From: Bin103 sp002238925
GTDB taxonomy: Bacteria; Spirochaetota; Spirochaetia; SZUA-6; Bin103
Reading direction: 5' to 3'
NCBI GenBank assembly: GCA_965208065.1
Contig: OZ242313.1
Location: 1,240,001 to 1,304,000, forward strand
DNA: 64,000 nt
Positions 1 through 8,583 of this stretch are shown piece by piece; the stretch's first letter is position 1, and each line of letters starts with the position of its first letter. The position numbers and the translations under genes are program-made. Under the pieces are notes generated by a model, which saw only the letters and a list, made by a program, of their open reading frames with translations, was not told where the DNA came from and searched no databases.

Positions 1-1
1 G

Positions 2-1090
2 AGCAACTTGCTGGAGGCAGTTGGAGTGCTTTCCGCTGCGGCCTCTGGCAGGGTGGACGACCAGAGTCTCCTGTCACGTGGAGTGCGCCCGGGTGTTCCC
101 ACACTCTACAAGTCAGCCTTTCCGGGGCGACCCGGAAGCACGATTCCGCCGCATATCTCGTTCGGGGGGCGTGGGGCCGGCGCGAAGTATGAAGTCTCGT
201 TACATAACCCGCTGAAGGATCCGACGCCAGCCTGGCGCTTCAAGACCGAGTCATGGGAAGACGGCGAGAACCGTTTGGTTGGACGATTCAGTGCTCAGAT
301 GTCAAAGTCGAATCCAGATCGGGGAGTGGCAGCGCTGAAGGCGGTGGAGGTCACTGGTGGTGGCGCCCTTGATCTGCTCGAATTGCTCCAGAATTATGTT
401 GTATATACTCCAACGACGCCGGTGTTGCGCGGTGTTGCTCCAGAGACCCAGCCACGAGAGCCGCTTGGTTTGTCGGGAGGCAACCTCGCCCGCGCGATCT
501 CGGATCTGCTCAGTCAGAGTGAGCAAGATGAGCGCAGCAGTGGGATATGCCACGACGCTCTCGGTCTGGTCGACTGGGCATCCAATTTCGGGGCGACTTC
601 GGCGGCGAAACTACCGCTGTCGCCAGCAGCGTCTGCGTCTGACAAAGTAGTAATGTTCCGTGATCGGTTCATGCGCGATGGACGTGACGTACTGTCTGGT
701 TATGACGCATCCGAAGGAGCATTGTACGCTCTTTTTATGGCCGTCATTTCCGGGCACCGGAATAGTCCACGATTGTGCGCGGTCGACAATGCCGACCATG
801 GACTCAATCCGAGGCTGGCCCGGTCGCTGATCGAGCGCGTGTGCGAGTGGTATCTGGACATGCGTTCTCCCCGGCAGATACTGCTGACCACGCATAACCC
901 GCTCGTCCTGGATGGGTTGCCTTTACAGGATGATCGGGTACGGCTGTTCACGGTGTCTCGAACGAACTCGGGGCGTACCTCGGTCCGGCGTGTGGAGGTC
1001 GACGACAGCCTTCGGGAGAAGGCTGAACTGGGATGGTCGATGTCCCGGTTGTGGGTGATGGGCCACCTCGGTGGCGTCCCGGATGTCTGA
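2..1090 (+). CDS. AAA family ATPase, C-terminal part (cut by window edge)
   Basis: The frame is open from base 2 and begins S-N-L-L-E-A, the residues that normally follow a Walker A GKS, so the P-loop lies upstream of the window; 362 residues are visible. The C-terminal half has a Walker B-like stretch LCAVDNADHGLNP followed by LLTTHNPLVLDGL, as in AAA_21/RecF-like SMC-type ATPases. Where most relatives have Asp-Glu this protein has Asp-Asn, as in the subfamily whose partner is a TOPRIM/DUF4276 protein. The next gene starts inside its last codons (ATG at 1083, stop at 1088-1090) and begins like such a partner. The likely role is an ATPase-nuclease pair, perhaps defence; this is inference. It resembles the intact pair at 25.0-26.8 kb in organisation, not closely in sequence. 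Confidence 0.8.
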   Translation, partial: SNLLEAVGVLSAAASGRVDDQSLLSRGVRPGVPTLYKSAFPGRPGSTIPPHISFGGRGAGAKYEVSLHNPLKDPTPAWRFKTESWEDGENRLVGRFSAQMSKSNPDRGVAALKAVEVTGGGALDLLELLQNYVVYTPTTPVLRGVAPETQPREPLGLSGGNLARAISDLLSQSEQDERSSGICHDALGLVDWASNFGATSAAKLPLSPAASASDKVVMFRDRFMRDGRDVLSGYDASEGALYALFMAVISGHRNSPRLCAVDNADHGLNPRLARSLIERVCEWYLDMRSPRQILLTTHNPLVLDGLPLQDDRVRLFTVSRTNSGRTSVRRVEVDDSLREKAELGWSMSRLWVMGHLGGVPDV

Positions 1091-1310
1091 ACCGCTCCGG
1101 GTCGCCGCCGCCGTTGAGGGTCCCACCGACGCGATCGTGCTCCGGGCGGTCCTCGACCGGCTGTTGGGCAGTGAGATCACCGCGACGTGGCCAAGCGTCA
1201 GCGCACAGTGCGCCGAGGCAGCCCGCTTCGACCAGGAATTCCGCACCGCGCTGCCACGAGTTCGTACGTCAGCCTCCCCCGAGACCGACTCACCGCCGCA
1301 GACTTCTTGA
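1083..1310 (+). pseudogene. Truncated TOPRIM/DUF4276-like partner of the ATPase
   Basis: The ATG at 1083 overlaps the end of the preceding ATPase gene, typical of translational coupling. The first 30 residues (SEPLRVAAAVEGPTDAIVL and on) match the start of TOPRIM-like proteins of the OLD/DUF4276 type, with the acidic residue of V-E-G-P-T-D. After about 35 residues the resemblance stops, and the frame ends at 1310 after 75 residues against about 200 in the family. The tail is Ser/Thr/Pro-rich and looks like a random frame. A deletion has probably removed the rest and joined this start to the region before the KAP gene. A genuine short protein cannot be excluded. Confidence 0.6.
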
Positions 1311-1326
1311 GGTTCAGACACAGACA

Positions 1327-2733
1327 ATGGGAATACGGGTCAGGCCGGAAGAGATCGACATACCCCAGGATGACCCCTTTGGAAACGATCTCCTGAATAG
1401 AAAGGAATCTGCGGAAATCCTTACGCAGCTCATCGACGGCATCGACGGACCCTGCGTCCTCGCGGTCGACGCCGCGTGGGGCGCCGGCAAGACGACGTTC
1501 CTCAAGATGTGGGCTCAGCACCTGCGCAACAAGCGATTCCCAGTGGTCGAGTTCAACGCATGGGAGACAGATCACGCCGGGGACCCCTTCGTCGCCACCG
1601 TCACAGAGTTGACAGAAGGCCTTCGCGGATTCGAGGACGAGTCGCTCAACGCAAGAATCAGAGACACGGCGGAGGCCGCAAAGCAAGTCGCTGTTCGAGC
1701 CATACCCAGAGTCATCCGGCTCTTGACTGCTGGCGTACTCGATGTCGATCCGTTGATCGAAAAAGAAGCAGGAAGAATCCTTTCCTCCTATGCCGAAGAC
1801 AGATTGAAAGAATACACCCAGACCCGAAATTCGATCGACGGCTTCAGGAACAAGCTCGCGAAGATGTCGAACGCGTTGGCCACAAGACCTGAAAGGCATC
1901 CGCTCGTCGTGATGGTTGACGAACTGGACCGCTGCCGTCCCTCATACGCAGTCGAGCTAATCGAGGTCGCGAAGCACCTGTTCGCCGTTGATCACACGGT
2001 ATTCGTACTGGCGGTGAACCGCGATCAATTGATTCACTCGATCAGGGCATTGTACGGGAACGAATTCGACGGCGCCGGTTATCTGCGGCGGTTCTTCGAC
2101 ATCGATTTTCGGCTTCCTGATCCTGACAGAAAACCGTTTATACATACAATGTTGAATTCGGTCAACGTGACGGGAGATATCTGCGGACTCCTGGAGGCGT
2201 TCTTTGTCTCTCCCATTGTCAGTCTGAGACAAATTGGGCAAGTAACTTATCGTATTGGTTTAGTTGTGGCGTCATTGAAGCAGACGACTTTCTCTGCATT
2301 GACTACGGGAGTCGCGCTGATCCTTCGGATGGCGGACGAAAGCACCTATCAACGATTCTTGAAGGAGATGATGACCGATCTTGAAGTGACCGAGGCAATA
2401 TTCGAGCACTATGGGATATCGGATGCGCGAAAGGCAGGCAGTCCTTCCTACGGCCTGTTCGAGGCCATTGTAGTGATGGCAGCGGTGGAGATTTCAAGTC
2501 AAGGGCGTGACGTAGATTGGGGTTCAGCAGGGTCGCCCCTATTGGAACGTTATCGTGCCTTGGCGGCAAAAACGGATTCAGATGCTGCGCAACAGGATCC
2601 TGAAGTGCAATACGCGGCGAGGGTGATTCAGAAGTTTGATCATCTTGCGCAGTGGGTTGGCCCGTTCTCCCATATCGGTTTCATGGACGCAGTCAAGCGG
2701 ATTGAGCTCTTGGAGCCCTCTGACTGGCGGTGA
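1327..2733 (+). CDS. KAP family P-loop NTPase
   Basis: This 468-residue protein starts at ATG 1327; the frame is open further upstream but that part is the shadow of the TOPRIM fragment. Family marks are a Walker A in AAWGAGKTTFLKMW, the KAP motif VVEFNAWE about 30 residues later, and a Walker B VVMVDELDRC followed by VELIEVAKHLF. No convincing transmembrane segment is seen, unlike many KAP proteins. KAP NTPases are signalling or defence-linked ATPases found in variable genome islands. The region 2100-2500 is visibly AT-richer than its surroundings, consistent with transfer. It sits 16 bp after the broken TOPRIM gene and before a transposition module. The specific function is unknown. Confidence 0.85.
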   Translation: MGIRVRPEEIDIPQDDPFGNDLLNRKESAEILTQLIDGIDGPCVLAVDAAWGAGKTTFLKMWAQHLRNKRFPVVEFNAWETDHAGDPFVATVTELTEGLRGFEDESLNARIRDTAEAAKQVAVRAIPRVIRLLTAGVLDVDPLIEKEAGRILSSYAEDRLKEYTQTRNSIDGFRNKLAKMSNALATRPERHPLVVMVDELDRCRPSYAVELIEVAKHLFAVDHTVFVLAVNRDQLIHSIRALYGNEFDGAGYLRRFFDIDFRLPDPDRKPFIHTMLNSVNVTGDICGLLEAFFVSPIVSLRQIGQVTYRIGLVVASLKQTTFSALTTGVALILRMADESTYQRFLKEMMTDLEVTEAIFEHYGISDARKAGSPSYGLFEAIVVMAAVEISSQGRDVDWGSAGSPLLERYRALAAKTDSDAAQQDPEVQYAARVIQKFDHLAQWVGPFSHIGFMDAVKRIELLEPSDWR

Positions 2734-3052
2734 TGGAGATGGAGCTCCGACTCATAGGCTCCGGTGCACAGGGGGAGTCGGGTTCCTAGAGACAGGATCT
2801 GTAAAGTAGGGAGGACAATCAGGAGACGTGTTGCCAGTCTGTACGGTGCTGTTGCCCGCCAAGTGAGAGTTCCTGGTTTGGTACAACCCCGCCAGGGAGC
2901 ATAGGATAGGTTCGCCCGTGGGCGATTCCGGAGACTGGAGAAAGAGATAGGGGCCACCGCCAGTACTTTTACCCGGTACGCGGTGACCCCCACCAAGAGA
3001 ACTGGCACATCCTAAACTCGCAGGTTTCGAAGTTCAAGCATATCTGGCGACG
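2734..3052. other. Non-coding stretch before the transposition module
   Basis: I see no convincing gene between the KAP stop and the DUF6431-like gene. The stretch holds AACCCCGCCA at 2885-2894, whose exact inverted copy lies at 6597-6606 beyond the last gene of the module, so a left element end may be here. The frame of the next gene is open back to about 3002 without an ATG, so its true start may lie slightly upstream of 3053. Confidence 0.4.
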
Positions 3053-3697
3053 GTGACCGAAGCCGCGCGACGGTGGCCGTGCCTGTTGTGTGGGAGGCGG
3101 CATGAGCCGCGCATCCATGCCTGGTGCGGGCGGCTGGTGCGCTGTGCGGACGGGCGCAATCACGAACTGGTGATCGTGTCGCTGATCTGTGCGGAGGCGA
3201 AACGGCAGGGCAAACAGTACACCAAGCGCATGTTGCCGTGGTTCGTGATCCCGGAGTGCAACATCAGGCTGGACCTGGTGGTGAAGCTGCTGCAGCTGGT
3301 GGAACGCGATCCCGGCGGCGGCATGAGGCTGGCCCATGAGCAAGCCGACGCGGTGATCGGCAGCGCCAGCGAGGGCACCATAGCGCGTCATCTGGGGTGG
3401 GTGCGACGCCTGCTCGCGGCCAGCGTGCTGGAGGCGGGCGAACTGTTGGCGGAGTTGGCGCCGTTCGCGACGCTGCCCGAGGTACGCGCCGGCGGCGGCG
3501 GCCTGGCCGAGTTGCAGCGTTATCTGGTGGCGCTCGCGATGGCCAGCGGTCGCGCAGTGGGTGGCGGCGCGGTCGGCGCCGCGCTCACCGTCATCGGCTG
3601 CCTGCATCTGCGCTACGTGGTGGTGCGCGCCCGCAAGCCGGTGGCAATACCATCGAATCGAGTCTTACGGTACCGGCTCTGGTTCGATACCAGTTGA
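3053..3697 (+). CDS. DUF6431-like zinc-finger protein of the transposition module
   Basis: A 214-residue protein from GTG 3053; the start is uncertain because the frame stays open upstream. A CLLCGRR...WCGR cluster at residues 10-26 could bind zinc. The middle has a helix-rich segment (SEGTIARHLGWVRRLL) compatible with DNA binding. It resembles DUF6431 proteins, which accompany transposases, but I cannot verify the match here. It is followed 25 bp later by the next module gene, which has a GGAGG ribosome site. It probably helps transposition or is regulatory; its role is unknown. Confidence 0.6.
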   Translation: MTEAARRWPCLLCGRRHEPRIHAWCGRLVRCADGRNHELVIVSLICAEAKRQGKQYTKRMLPWFVIPECNIRLDLVVKLLQLVERDPGGGMRLAHEQADAVIGSASEGTIARHLGWVRRLLAASVLEAGELLAELAPFATLPEVRAGGGGLAELQRYLVALAMASGRAVGGGAVGAALTVIGCLHLRYVVVRARKPVAIPSNRVLRYRLWFDTS

Positions 3698-3722
3698 GTA
3701 TTCACCCCGTGGAGGCATCAAC

Positions 3723-4316
3723 ATGGATGCGATACTGGTTTCTCCCCACCAGGTGGCTCGACTGGAAGAGCACCTGCTCTTGATACGACGGATCCTGCGG
3801 GAGGCGGCGCCACCGCCACGCCGGCGCGGCTGGCTGCTGGAGCAGTGCCGGCGCCGCGGCGACGACGAACGCGACCTGTGGCTGGCGCTGGCGCGCTATC
3901 GGTACACCGGCGCCGCCGGCATGCTGACCGGCAGCTGGCGCCGACCGACGGCGTTCGCACGGCAGGACGCACTGCTGCGGGAGCGGCTGTTGACCCTGCT
4001 GCTCGATACCCCGCCGTGCCTGCTGGAGGAGTTCGGACTCCTGGCACCGTTGTTGCAAGAACTGGCTGACCGGCTTTCGTTCCTGTGCAGTTGGGTGTTG
4101 GAGTTGTTCCTCGACCCCGAGACGCCCCGCCACAGCGAGGCCGATCACCGGGAGGTGGTCCTCGACGTGCTGCTGCAGAAGCTTGCCGAGGAAGTCGAGC
4201 GGCTGGGCGAGATCTGCTCTCGCCCAGCCGGCTTGTGCCTGCACGAGGCGTTGTGCGACTACCGCGATCATCTGCTGCGGCGCGCCACCGTCGGCGAACA
4301 CGAGGACCTCGAATGA
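3723..4316 (+). CDS. Unknown helical protein of the transposition module
   Basis: A 197-residue protein starting at ATG 3723, chosen because GTGGAGG lies about 8 bases upstream; the longer frame from 3561 overlaps the previous gene. It is Leu/Arg/Glu-rich and predicted mostly helical (LEEHLLLIRRILREAA near the N-terminus, VLDVLLQKLAEEVERLGEI near residue 150). I recognise no family. Its last codon overlaps the transposase start (ATGA, 4313-4316), which ties the two translationally. By position it may be an accessory transposition protein or target adaptor; that is inference. Confidence 0.6.
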   Translation: MDAILVSPHQVARLEEHLLLIRRILREAAPPPRRRGWLLEQCRRRGDDERDLWLALARYRYTGAAGMLTGSWRRPTAFARQDALLRERLLTLLLDTPPCLLEEFGLLAPLLQELADRLSFLCSWVLELFLDPETPRHSEADHREVVLDVLLQKLAEEVERLGEICSRPAGLCLHEALCDYRDHLLRRATVGEHEDLE

Positions 4317-5722
4317 GCGCCGGCGACCTCAACTGGGATCTGCTCCCGGAGGCGGTCGTGGAGGCGTTTGTCGAGCGCCTTCGCTTGGTCGAGATACTGC
4401 TTGATCCGCTGCTGCCGCAGGCAGACAAACGCGCCGAGCGGCGCCACTACCAACAACAGCACGGGGTCGGCGAGCGCACCATCCGCGGCTACCTGCACCG
4501 CTATCGGAAACGGGGGCCACGCGGCCTGTTGTTCTACCGTCCGCGGCCCACGTCACCGCGGGTGCACGATCCGGCGCTGCGCGACAAGCTGCTGGAACTG
4601 ATCGACGAGGTGCCCACCAGAAGCGTCCCGCAACTGCGCAAGCTGCTCGCCGCCGACACCAAACTCGGCGCCAGGATCGCGCGCATCTCGGATCGCACCG
4701 TGTACCGCTTCCTGGCCGACCACGGCCTCACCAAGCGCGCCCGCTACCTCATGCTCGCCGACGATGGACGCACCTCCTTCCGTTCCTTCGAGGCGCCCCA
4801 CACCCTAGCCCTGGTGCAGGCTGACGCCCGTGACGGCATCTGGCTCGACACCCCCGCGGGCCGCAAGAAAACCTACCTGTTCCTGTGGATCGACGACTTC
4901 TCCCGCAAAATCCTGTTCGGCAAGTATTACTTCGACGAGAAGCTGTCCGCCCTGCTCGACAGTTTCCGCTACTGCCTGCTGCGCTACGGCATCCCGACGC
5001 GCGTCTACGTGGACGGCGGCAAGGTTTACATCTCCCGCCACCTGCTCGCCATCCTGGTCGAACTGCACGTCAAGCACGTCCGCCATCCACCCTATCAGGC
5101 CTACTGCAAGGGCAAGATCGAGGCCGCCAACAAGATCATCAAGAACCAGTTCCAGCGCGAGGCCCAGGTCGCCGGCATGCGCACCATCGACGAGCTGAAC
5201 TCCGCCTTCTGGGCCTGGATGGAACTGGAATACAACACCCGCGTCCACTCCGCTACCGGCCAGAGCCCCGATGCCCGCTTCCGCGACGGCCTGCCGCCCG
5301 ACCAGCGCCGCATCACTGATCTGGACTCGTTCAATGCCCTGTTTCTGTGGCGCGCTCGCCGCACCGTCAGCAAGTACGGCAGGATCAAGCTGCACGGCAA
5401 TCAGTATCCGGTCGCCGGCGTCGCCCATGGCACCGTGGTCGAGGTCCGCTTCGATCCCTACGACCTCTCCTCCCTCGCCATCTACGACGATGCCGGCGTT
5501 CTCATCGAGACCACCAGCGCCTCCCGCCAGGTCACCACACAGGTCCCCGACATCCCCGCCGAGTCCGCCGCCAAGCCGGCCCAGGTGTCGGCCGCGGCGC
5601 GCGCTTACTTCACCCGCCTGCGCGAGCAGCATCACGCCGCACTGCGCGACCGCAACCAGACCTCGTTCACCCGATTTCAGTCCACCGACGACACCAAGGA
5701 GCACCGCGATGCCGATGCATGA
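4313..5722 (+). CDS. Mu/IS481-like DDE transposase with integrase core
   Basis: A 469-residue protein starting at ATG 4313, overlapping the upstream stop by four bases. An N-terminal helix-turn-helix region (GERTIRGYLHRYRKRG, residues 45-60) precedes a retroviral-type integrase core. Candidate catalytic residues are the Asp in ALVQADARDG, the Asp in VYVDGGKVY and the Glu in GKIEAANK, followed by a NTRVHSATGQSPDARF segment typical of rve domains. The C-terminal beta-rich part (YGRIKLHGNQYPV) matches the Mu-type C-terminal domain. It should carry out strand transfer of the element. The downstream ATPase starts inside its last codons, as in transposase-ATPase operons. Confidence 0.85.
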   Translation: MSAGDLNWDLLPEAVVEAFVERLRLVEILLDPLLPQADKRAERRHYQQQHGVGERTIRGYLHRYRKRGPRGLLFYRPRPTSPRVHDPALRDKLLELIDEVPTRSVPQLRKLLAADTKLGARIARISDRTVYRFLADHGLTKRARYLMLADDGRTSFRSFEAPHTLALVQADARDGIWLDTPAGRKKTYLFLWIDDFSRKILFGKYYFDEKLSALLDSFRYCLLRYGIPTRVYVDGGKVYISRHLLAILVELHVKHVRHPPYQAYCKGKIEAANKIIKNQFQREAQVAGMRTIDELNSAFWAWMELEYNTRVHSATGQSPDARFRDGLPPDQRRITDLDSFNALFLWRARRTVSKYGRIKLHGNQYPVAGVAHGTVVEVRFDPYDLSSLAIYDDAGVLIETTSASRQVTTQVPDIPAESAAKPAQVSAAARAYFTRLREQHHAALRDRNQTSFTRFQSTDDTKEHRDADA

Positions 5723-6506
5723 TCAAATTCTCTCGTTCTTCGGTTTCTCCCGCCTGCCGTTCGGCAAGCACCTCACGCCCGCCGACACGTTCCCGTCCAG
5801 CGCCCACCAGGAGGCTACCTCACGCCTCGCCTTCGGCGTCGCCGACGAGGACCTGCTGCTGCTCTCCGGTCCCATCGGCTGCGGCAAGTCGGTCGCCCTT
5901 GCCGCCTTCGTCGCCGCCCTCGACAGCAACCGCTACACCCCGCTCTACATCCGTGGCTCCGGGCTCTCCGCCTCTGCTCTCGTCAAGGCCGTCCTCGAAG
6001 GTCTCAAAATCGATCCTCCCTTCTTCTCCGGTCGCGCCAGCCAACTGTTCTTCAAGACCATTCCCGAACTGAACCGCAAACCCGTCGTCATCGTCGACGA
6101 CGCCCAGGACCTCGCCGCCACCGCTCTCACCGCCATCAAGGGCATGGTCAACTTCGAATTCGACTCCCGCTCCAACATCACCTTCGTGCTCGCCGGCCAG
6201 CCCGAACTGCGCGAGTTGCTCAAGTACGCTCCCTTCGCCGCCGTCCGCCAACGCATCCGCATCTCCTACCACATGCCACCCATGTCCTTGCAGGAGACCT
6301 GCAGCTACATCGACCATCACACCGCTCGCTGCGGGCGTCCCACCTCAATCTTCGCCGATGACGCCAAGGCCGACATCCACCGCCACGCCGACGGCGTCCC
6401 CCGCCTCGTCAATGCGCTCTGCTACCGCTCCATCCTGCACGCTGCCGCCAGCGACATCAAAATCATCGACTCCTCCAACATCGTCACCGATGACCTCTTC
6501 GACTGA
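5709..6506 (+). CDS. ExeA/TnsC-like AAA+ ATPase of the transposition module
   Basis: A 265-residue protein starting at ATG 5709 (an in-frame ATG at 5715 is an alternative), overlapping the transposase end by 14 bases. The N-terminus (SFFGFSRLPFGKHL) is the typical ExeA-family opening. Walker A is SGPIGCGKSVALAAF, Walker B is KPVVIVDDAQDL, and the sensor-1 region is FVLAGQPELRELL. Such ATPases act with DDE transposases as target-selection or transposase-activating factors (MuB, TnsC, TniB, IstB). The pairing here strongly implies that role. The gene looks intact. Confidence 0.85.
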   Translation: MPMHDQILSFFGFSRLPFGKHLTPADTFPSSAHQEATSRLAFGVADEDLLLLSGPIGCGKSVALAAFVAALDSNRYTPLYIRGSGLSASALVKAVLEGLKIDPPFFSGRASQLFFKTIPELNRKPVVIVDDAQDLAATALTAIKGMVNFEFDSRSNITFVLAGQPELRELLKYAPFAAVRQRIRISYHMPPMSLQETCSYIDHHTARCGRPTSIFADDAKADIHRHADGVPRLVNALCYRSILHAAASDIKIIDSSNIVTDDLFD

Positions 6507-6674
6507 CCCTCGGCGTCGCCATCCGCGCTCCCATCATGGCACCGGTCCCTGGCGCTACCCGGGCAGCACACCGAGGCGCGGCATGGCAACTCTAGTTGGC
6601 GGGGTTTGGCATCCCCGGCTGGCCGGCAACACGGTGCGAGTGGAACTTGTGCTCACGGGGCCTATGGCGTGTGA

Positions 6675-6680
6675 TATACT
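6675..6680 (+). promoter_or_regulatory. Extended -10 box (TATACT) of the aldehyde dehydrogenase gene
   Basis: TGA-TATACT at 6672-6680 is an extended -10 with only eight bases between it and the ATG at 6689. A transcript from it would be nearly leaderless. No ribosome site precedes the ATG. The same arrangement is seen before hemB, uxaC, the second phyH and the mazE-like gene. Confidence 0.5.
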
Positions 6681-6688
6681 TGTCGGCC

Positions 6689-8167
6689 ATGGGTAGTTCG
6701 TATGAGATCAGGAATTTTGTTGGCGGGGAGTGGGGCGCGCCCGCCGGTGCCGATACCGCGCCAGTGGTCAATCCGGCAACCGGAGAGATCGTAGGACACA
6801 CGCCGCAGTCGAATGGCGCCGAGGTGGACCGCACCGTTGCGGCGGCGGCCGCCGCCTTCCCGGCGTGGCGCGGCACGCCGCCCGGCGAGCGCATCCAGTA
6901 CCTGTTCAAGCTGAAGGCGCTGCTCGAGCGCGAGACGCAGGCGATTGGGCGCGCCATCACCATCGAGAACGGCAAGATCCTGTCCGAGTCGCTGGGCGAA
7001 CTGGTGCGCGCCATCGAGAACGTCGAGGTGGCGTGCGGCATTCCCACCTTGATGCAGGGCGACGTGCTCGAGGACGTGTCGCGCGGCATCGACGAACTGA
7101 TGATCCGCCAGCCGGTGGGGGTGTGCGCGATCATCTGCCCGTTCAATTTCCCCGCCATGATCCCGTTCTGGTTCTTCCCCTACGCCCTCGCGTGCGGCAA
7201 CGTGGTCATCGTCAAGCCCGCCGACCGCACGCCGATCACCATGCAGTTGGTCACCCGGCTGATCGAGGAAGTGGGCCTGCCGCCGGGCGTGTTCAACGTG
7301 GTCAACGGCGGCGCCGACACGGTGAATGCGCTGCTCGACCATCCTGGCGTGCACGCGGTGAGCTTCGTCGGCTCCACCGCTGTCGCCGAGCACGTCTACG
7401 CCCGTGCCTCCGCTGCCGGCAAGCGGGTGCAGGCGCAGGGCGGCGCCAAGAACCCGATCGTGGTGCTTCCCGACGCCGAGATCGACACGGCCACCCAGAT
7501 CACCGTCGATTCATGCTACGGCAACGCCGGCCAGCGCTGCCTGGCCGCCTCGCTGGCGATTACCGTGGGCGATGCCGGCGGCGCCTTCACCGAGGCGCTG
7601 GCGGCGGTGGCCAACGACCGTGTGATCGGCAACGGCCTCGACGAGTCGGTGGAGATGGGGCCGGTGATCAGCCAGGCCAGCAAGCAGCGCATCGAACACC
7701 TGATCGGGGTCGGCGAGCAGGAAGGGGCGCGGCTCGTGGTGGATGGCCGCGGCGCCACCGTCGCCGGCCTGGAAGGCGGCTCGTTCGTGCGGCCCACGCT
7801 GATCGCCGACGTGCCGCCCGGCAGCACCGTGGCCACCACCGAGATCTTCGGGCCGGTGTTCGGGCTGATGCAGGTGGACACGGTGGAGGAAGCCATCGCG
7901 CTGGTCAACTCCGGCCGCTACGGCAACATGGCCTGCCTGTTTACCACCGACGGCCGCGCCGCGCGCCAGTTCCGCTACGCCGCCGACGTGGGCAACATCG
8001 GCATCAACATCGGCGTCGCCGCGCCGATGGCCTACTTCCCGTTCTCCGGCTGGCGGAGCAGCTTCTTCGGCGTCCTGCATGGCCAGGGCAAGCACGCGGT
8101 GGAGTTCTTCACCCAGACCAAGGTGGTGGTGGAGCGCTGGCCCGCCGACTGGTCGCGCAAGTTCTGA
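6689..8167 (+). CDS. mmsA: CoA-acylating methylmalonate-semialdehyde dehydrogenase
   Basis: A 492-residue aldehyde dehydrogenase starting at ATG 6689; upstream in-frame codons would overlap the promoter. The catalytic Cys284 is in GNAGQRCLAAS, and the NAD-binding region includes ICPFNFPAMIPFWFFPYALACG, the characteristic MmsA/IolA stretch. Length and the C-terminal ending (FFTQTKVVVERW) fit the family. It oxidises methylmalonate or malonate semialdehyde to propionyl-CoA or acetyl-CoA in valine, thymine or inositol breakdown. No inositol or valine genes lie nearby, so the pathway is not settled. It stands alone between the transposition module and a decayed region. Confidence 0.9.
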   Translation: MGSSYEIRNFVGGEWGAPAGADTAPVVNPATGEIVGHTPQSNGAEVDRTVAAAAAAFPAWRGTPPGERIQYLFKLKALLERETQAIGRAITIENGKILSESLGELVRAIENVEVACGIPTLMQGDVLEDVSRGIDELMIRQPVGVCAIICPFNFPAMIPFWFFPYALACGNVVIVKPADRTPITMQLVTRLIEEVGLPPGVFNVVNGGADTVNALLDHPGVHAVSFVGSTAVAEHVYARASAAGKRVQAQGGAKNPIVVLPDAEIDTATQITVDSCYGNAGQRCLAASLAITVGDAGGAFTEALAAVANDRVIGNGLDESVEMGPVISQASKQRIEHLIGVGEQEGARLVVDGRGATVAGLEGGSFVRPTLIADVPPGSTVATTEIFGPVFGLMQVDTVEEAIALVNSGRYGNMACLFTTDGRAARQFRYAADVGNIGINIGVAAPMAYFPFSGWRSSFFGVLHGQGKHAVEFFTQTKVVVERWPADWSRKF

Positions 8168-8214
8168 GCTGAAGCCGGATCGCGGCTGGCCGCCTGCGCA
8201 CGGTATCGATCTCG

Positions 8215-8520
8215 TTCAGCAACCGGTGAGGGTGAAGGAGTAGGAGCCGGAGCCGACGCGCAGTTCGACCTGCTCGCTGTTCTCGCAACCGCGGCTCGGC
8301 GACGTCGACGCCGAGCGGATCAACCGCGTACTCGCACCACAGCTCCGCCGCCGCAACGGCGCCGCCGGCGAAGCCGCTCAATCCGTGTGCCATGGCAGCC
8401 GCCAAGTGCCGGGGGGCGTCGTCAGCACCGCCAGCGCCGGCGCCAAGCCCCAGGTGAGGTGGGTCCCGACGCCGGCCAGCGAACCGAATCCGAACAGGGA
8501 GGGGACGATTCCTTGCCAAG
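8215..8520 (-). pseudogene. Decayed remnant, possibly an alpha-L-rhamnosidase C-terminus
   Basis: On the minus strand one frame reads GCENSEQVELRVGSGSYSF then a short tail and stop near 8217. This resembles the last beta strands of GH78 alpha-L-rhamnosidases (V-G-S-G-x-Y-x-F). Another frame just upstream reads AHGLSGFAGGAVAAAELW, also GH78-like, so a frameshift may separate them. The rest of the gene is absent. The match is from memory and weak. The upstream half overlaps the left direct repeat flanking the HEPN cassette. Confidence 0.25.
8372..8473 (+). repeat. Left imperfect direct repeat flanking the HEPN cassette
   Basis: It begins AGCCGCTCAATCC and ends with GCCAAGCCCCAGGT plus a degenerate tail to GACGCC. 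The same two blocks recur in the same order at 9432-9504 with a shorter interior. The two copies enclose the lower-GC gene pair at 8584-9386. Confidence 0.4.
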
Positions 8521-8583
8521 GTGGGTGCCAAGCTCTACACTCATTTGTCTCACCATATACTTGATGTAGGAAGCAATCCAGCC

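Larger units (their letters stand above)
2885..6606. mobile_element. Putative four-gene transposon (DUF6431, unknown, DDE transposase, ExeA-like ATPase)
   Basis: Four co-directional genes, three of them overlapping or nearly touching, encode a zinc-finger-like DUF6431 protein, an unknown protein, a DDE transposase and an AAA+ ATPase. A transposase plus AAA+ ATPase pair is the core of Mu, Tn5053, Tn7 and IS21 elements. The proposed ends are only a 10-bp inverted match (AACCCCGCCA at 2885-2894; TGGCGGGGTT at 6597-6606). No target duplication could be confirmed, so the boundaries are tentative, while the gene module itself is clear. Confidence 0.5.

Noticed and set aside
6730..8172. 480-codon open frame overlapping mmsA in another phase
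   Set aside because: It is Arg/Gly-rich without motifs, while mmsA matches its family over the full length.
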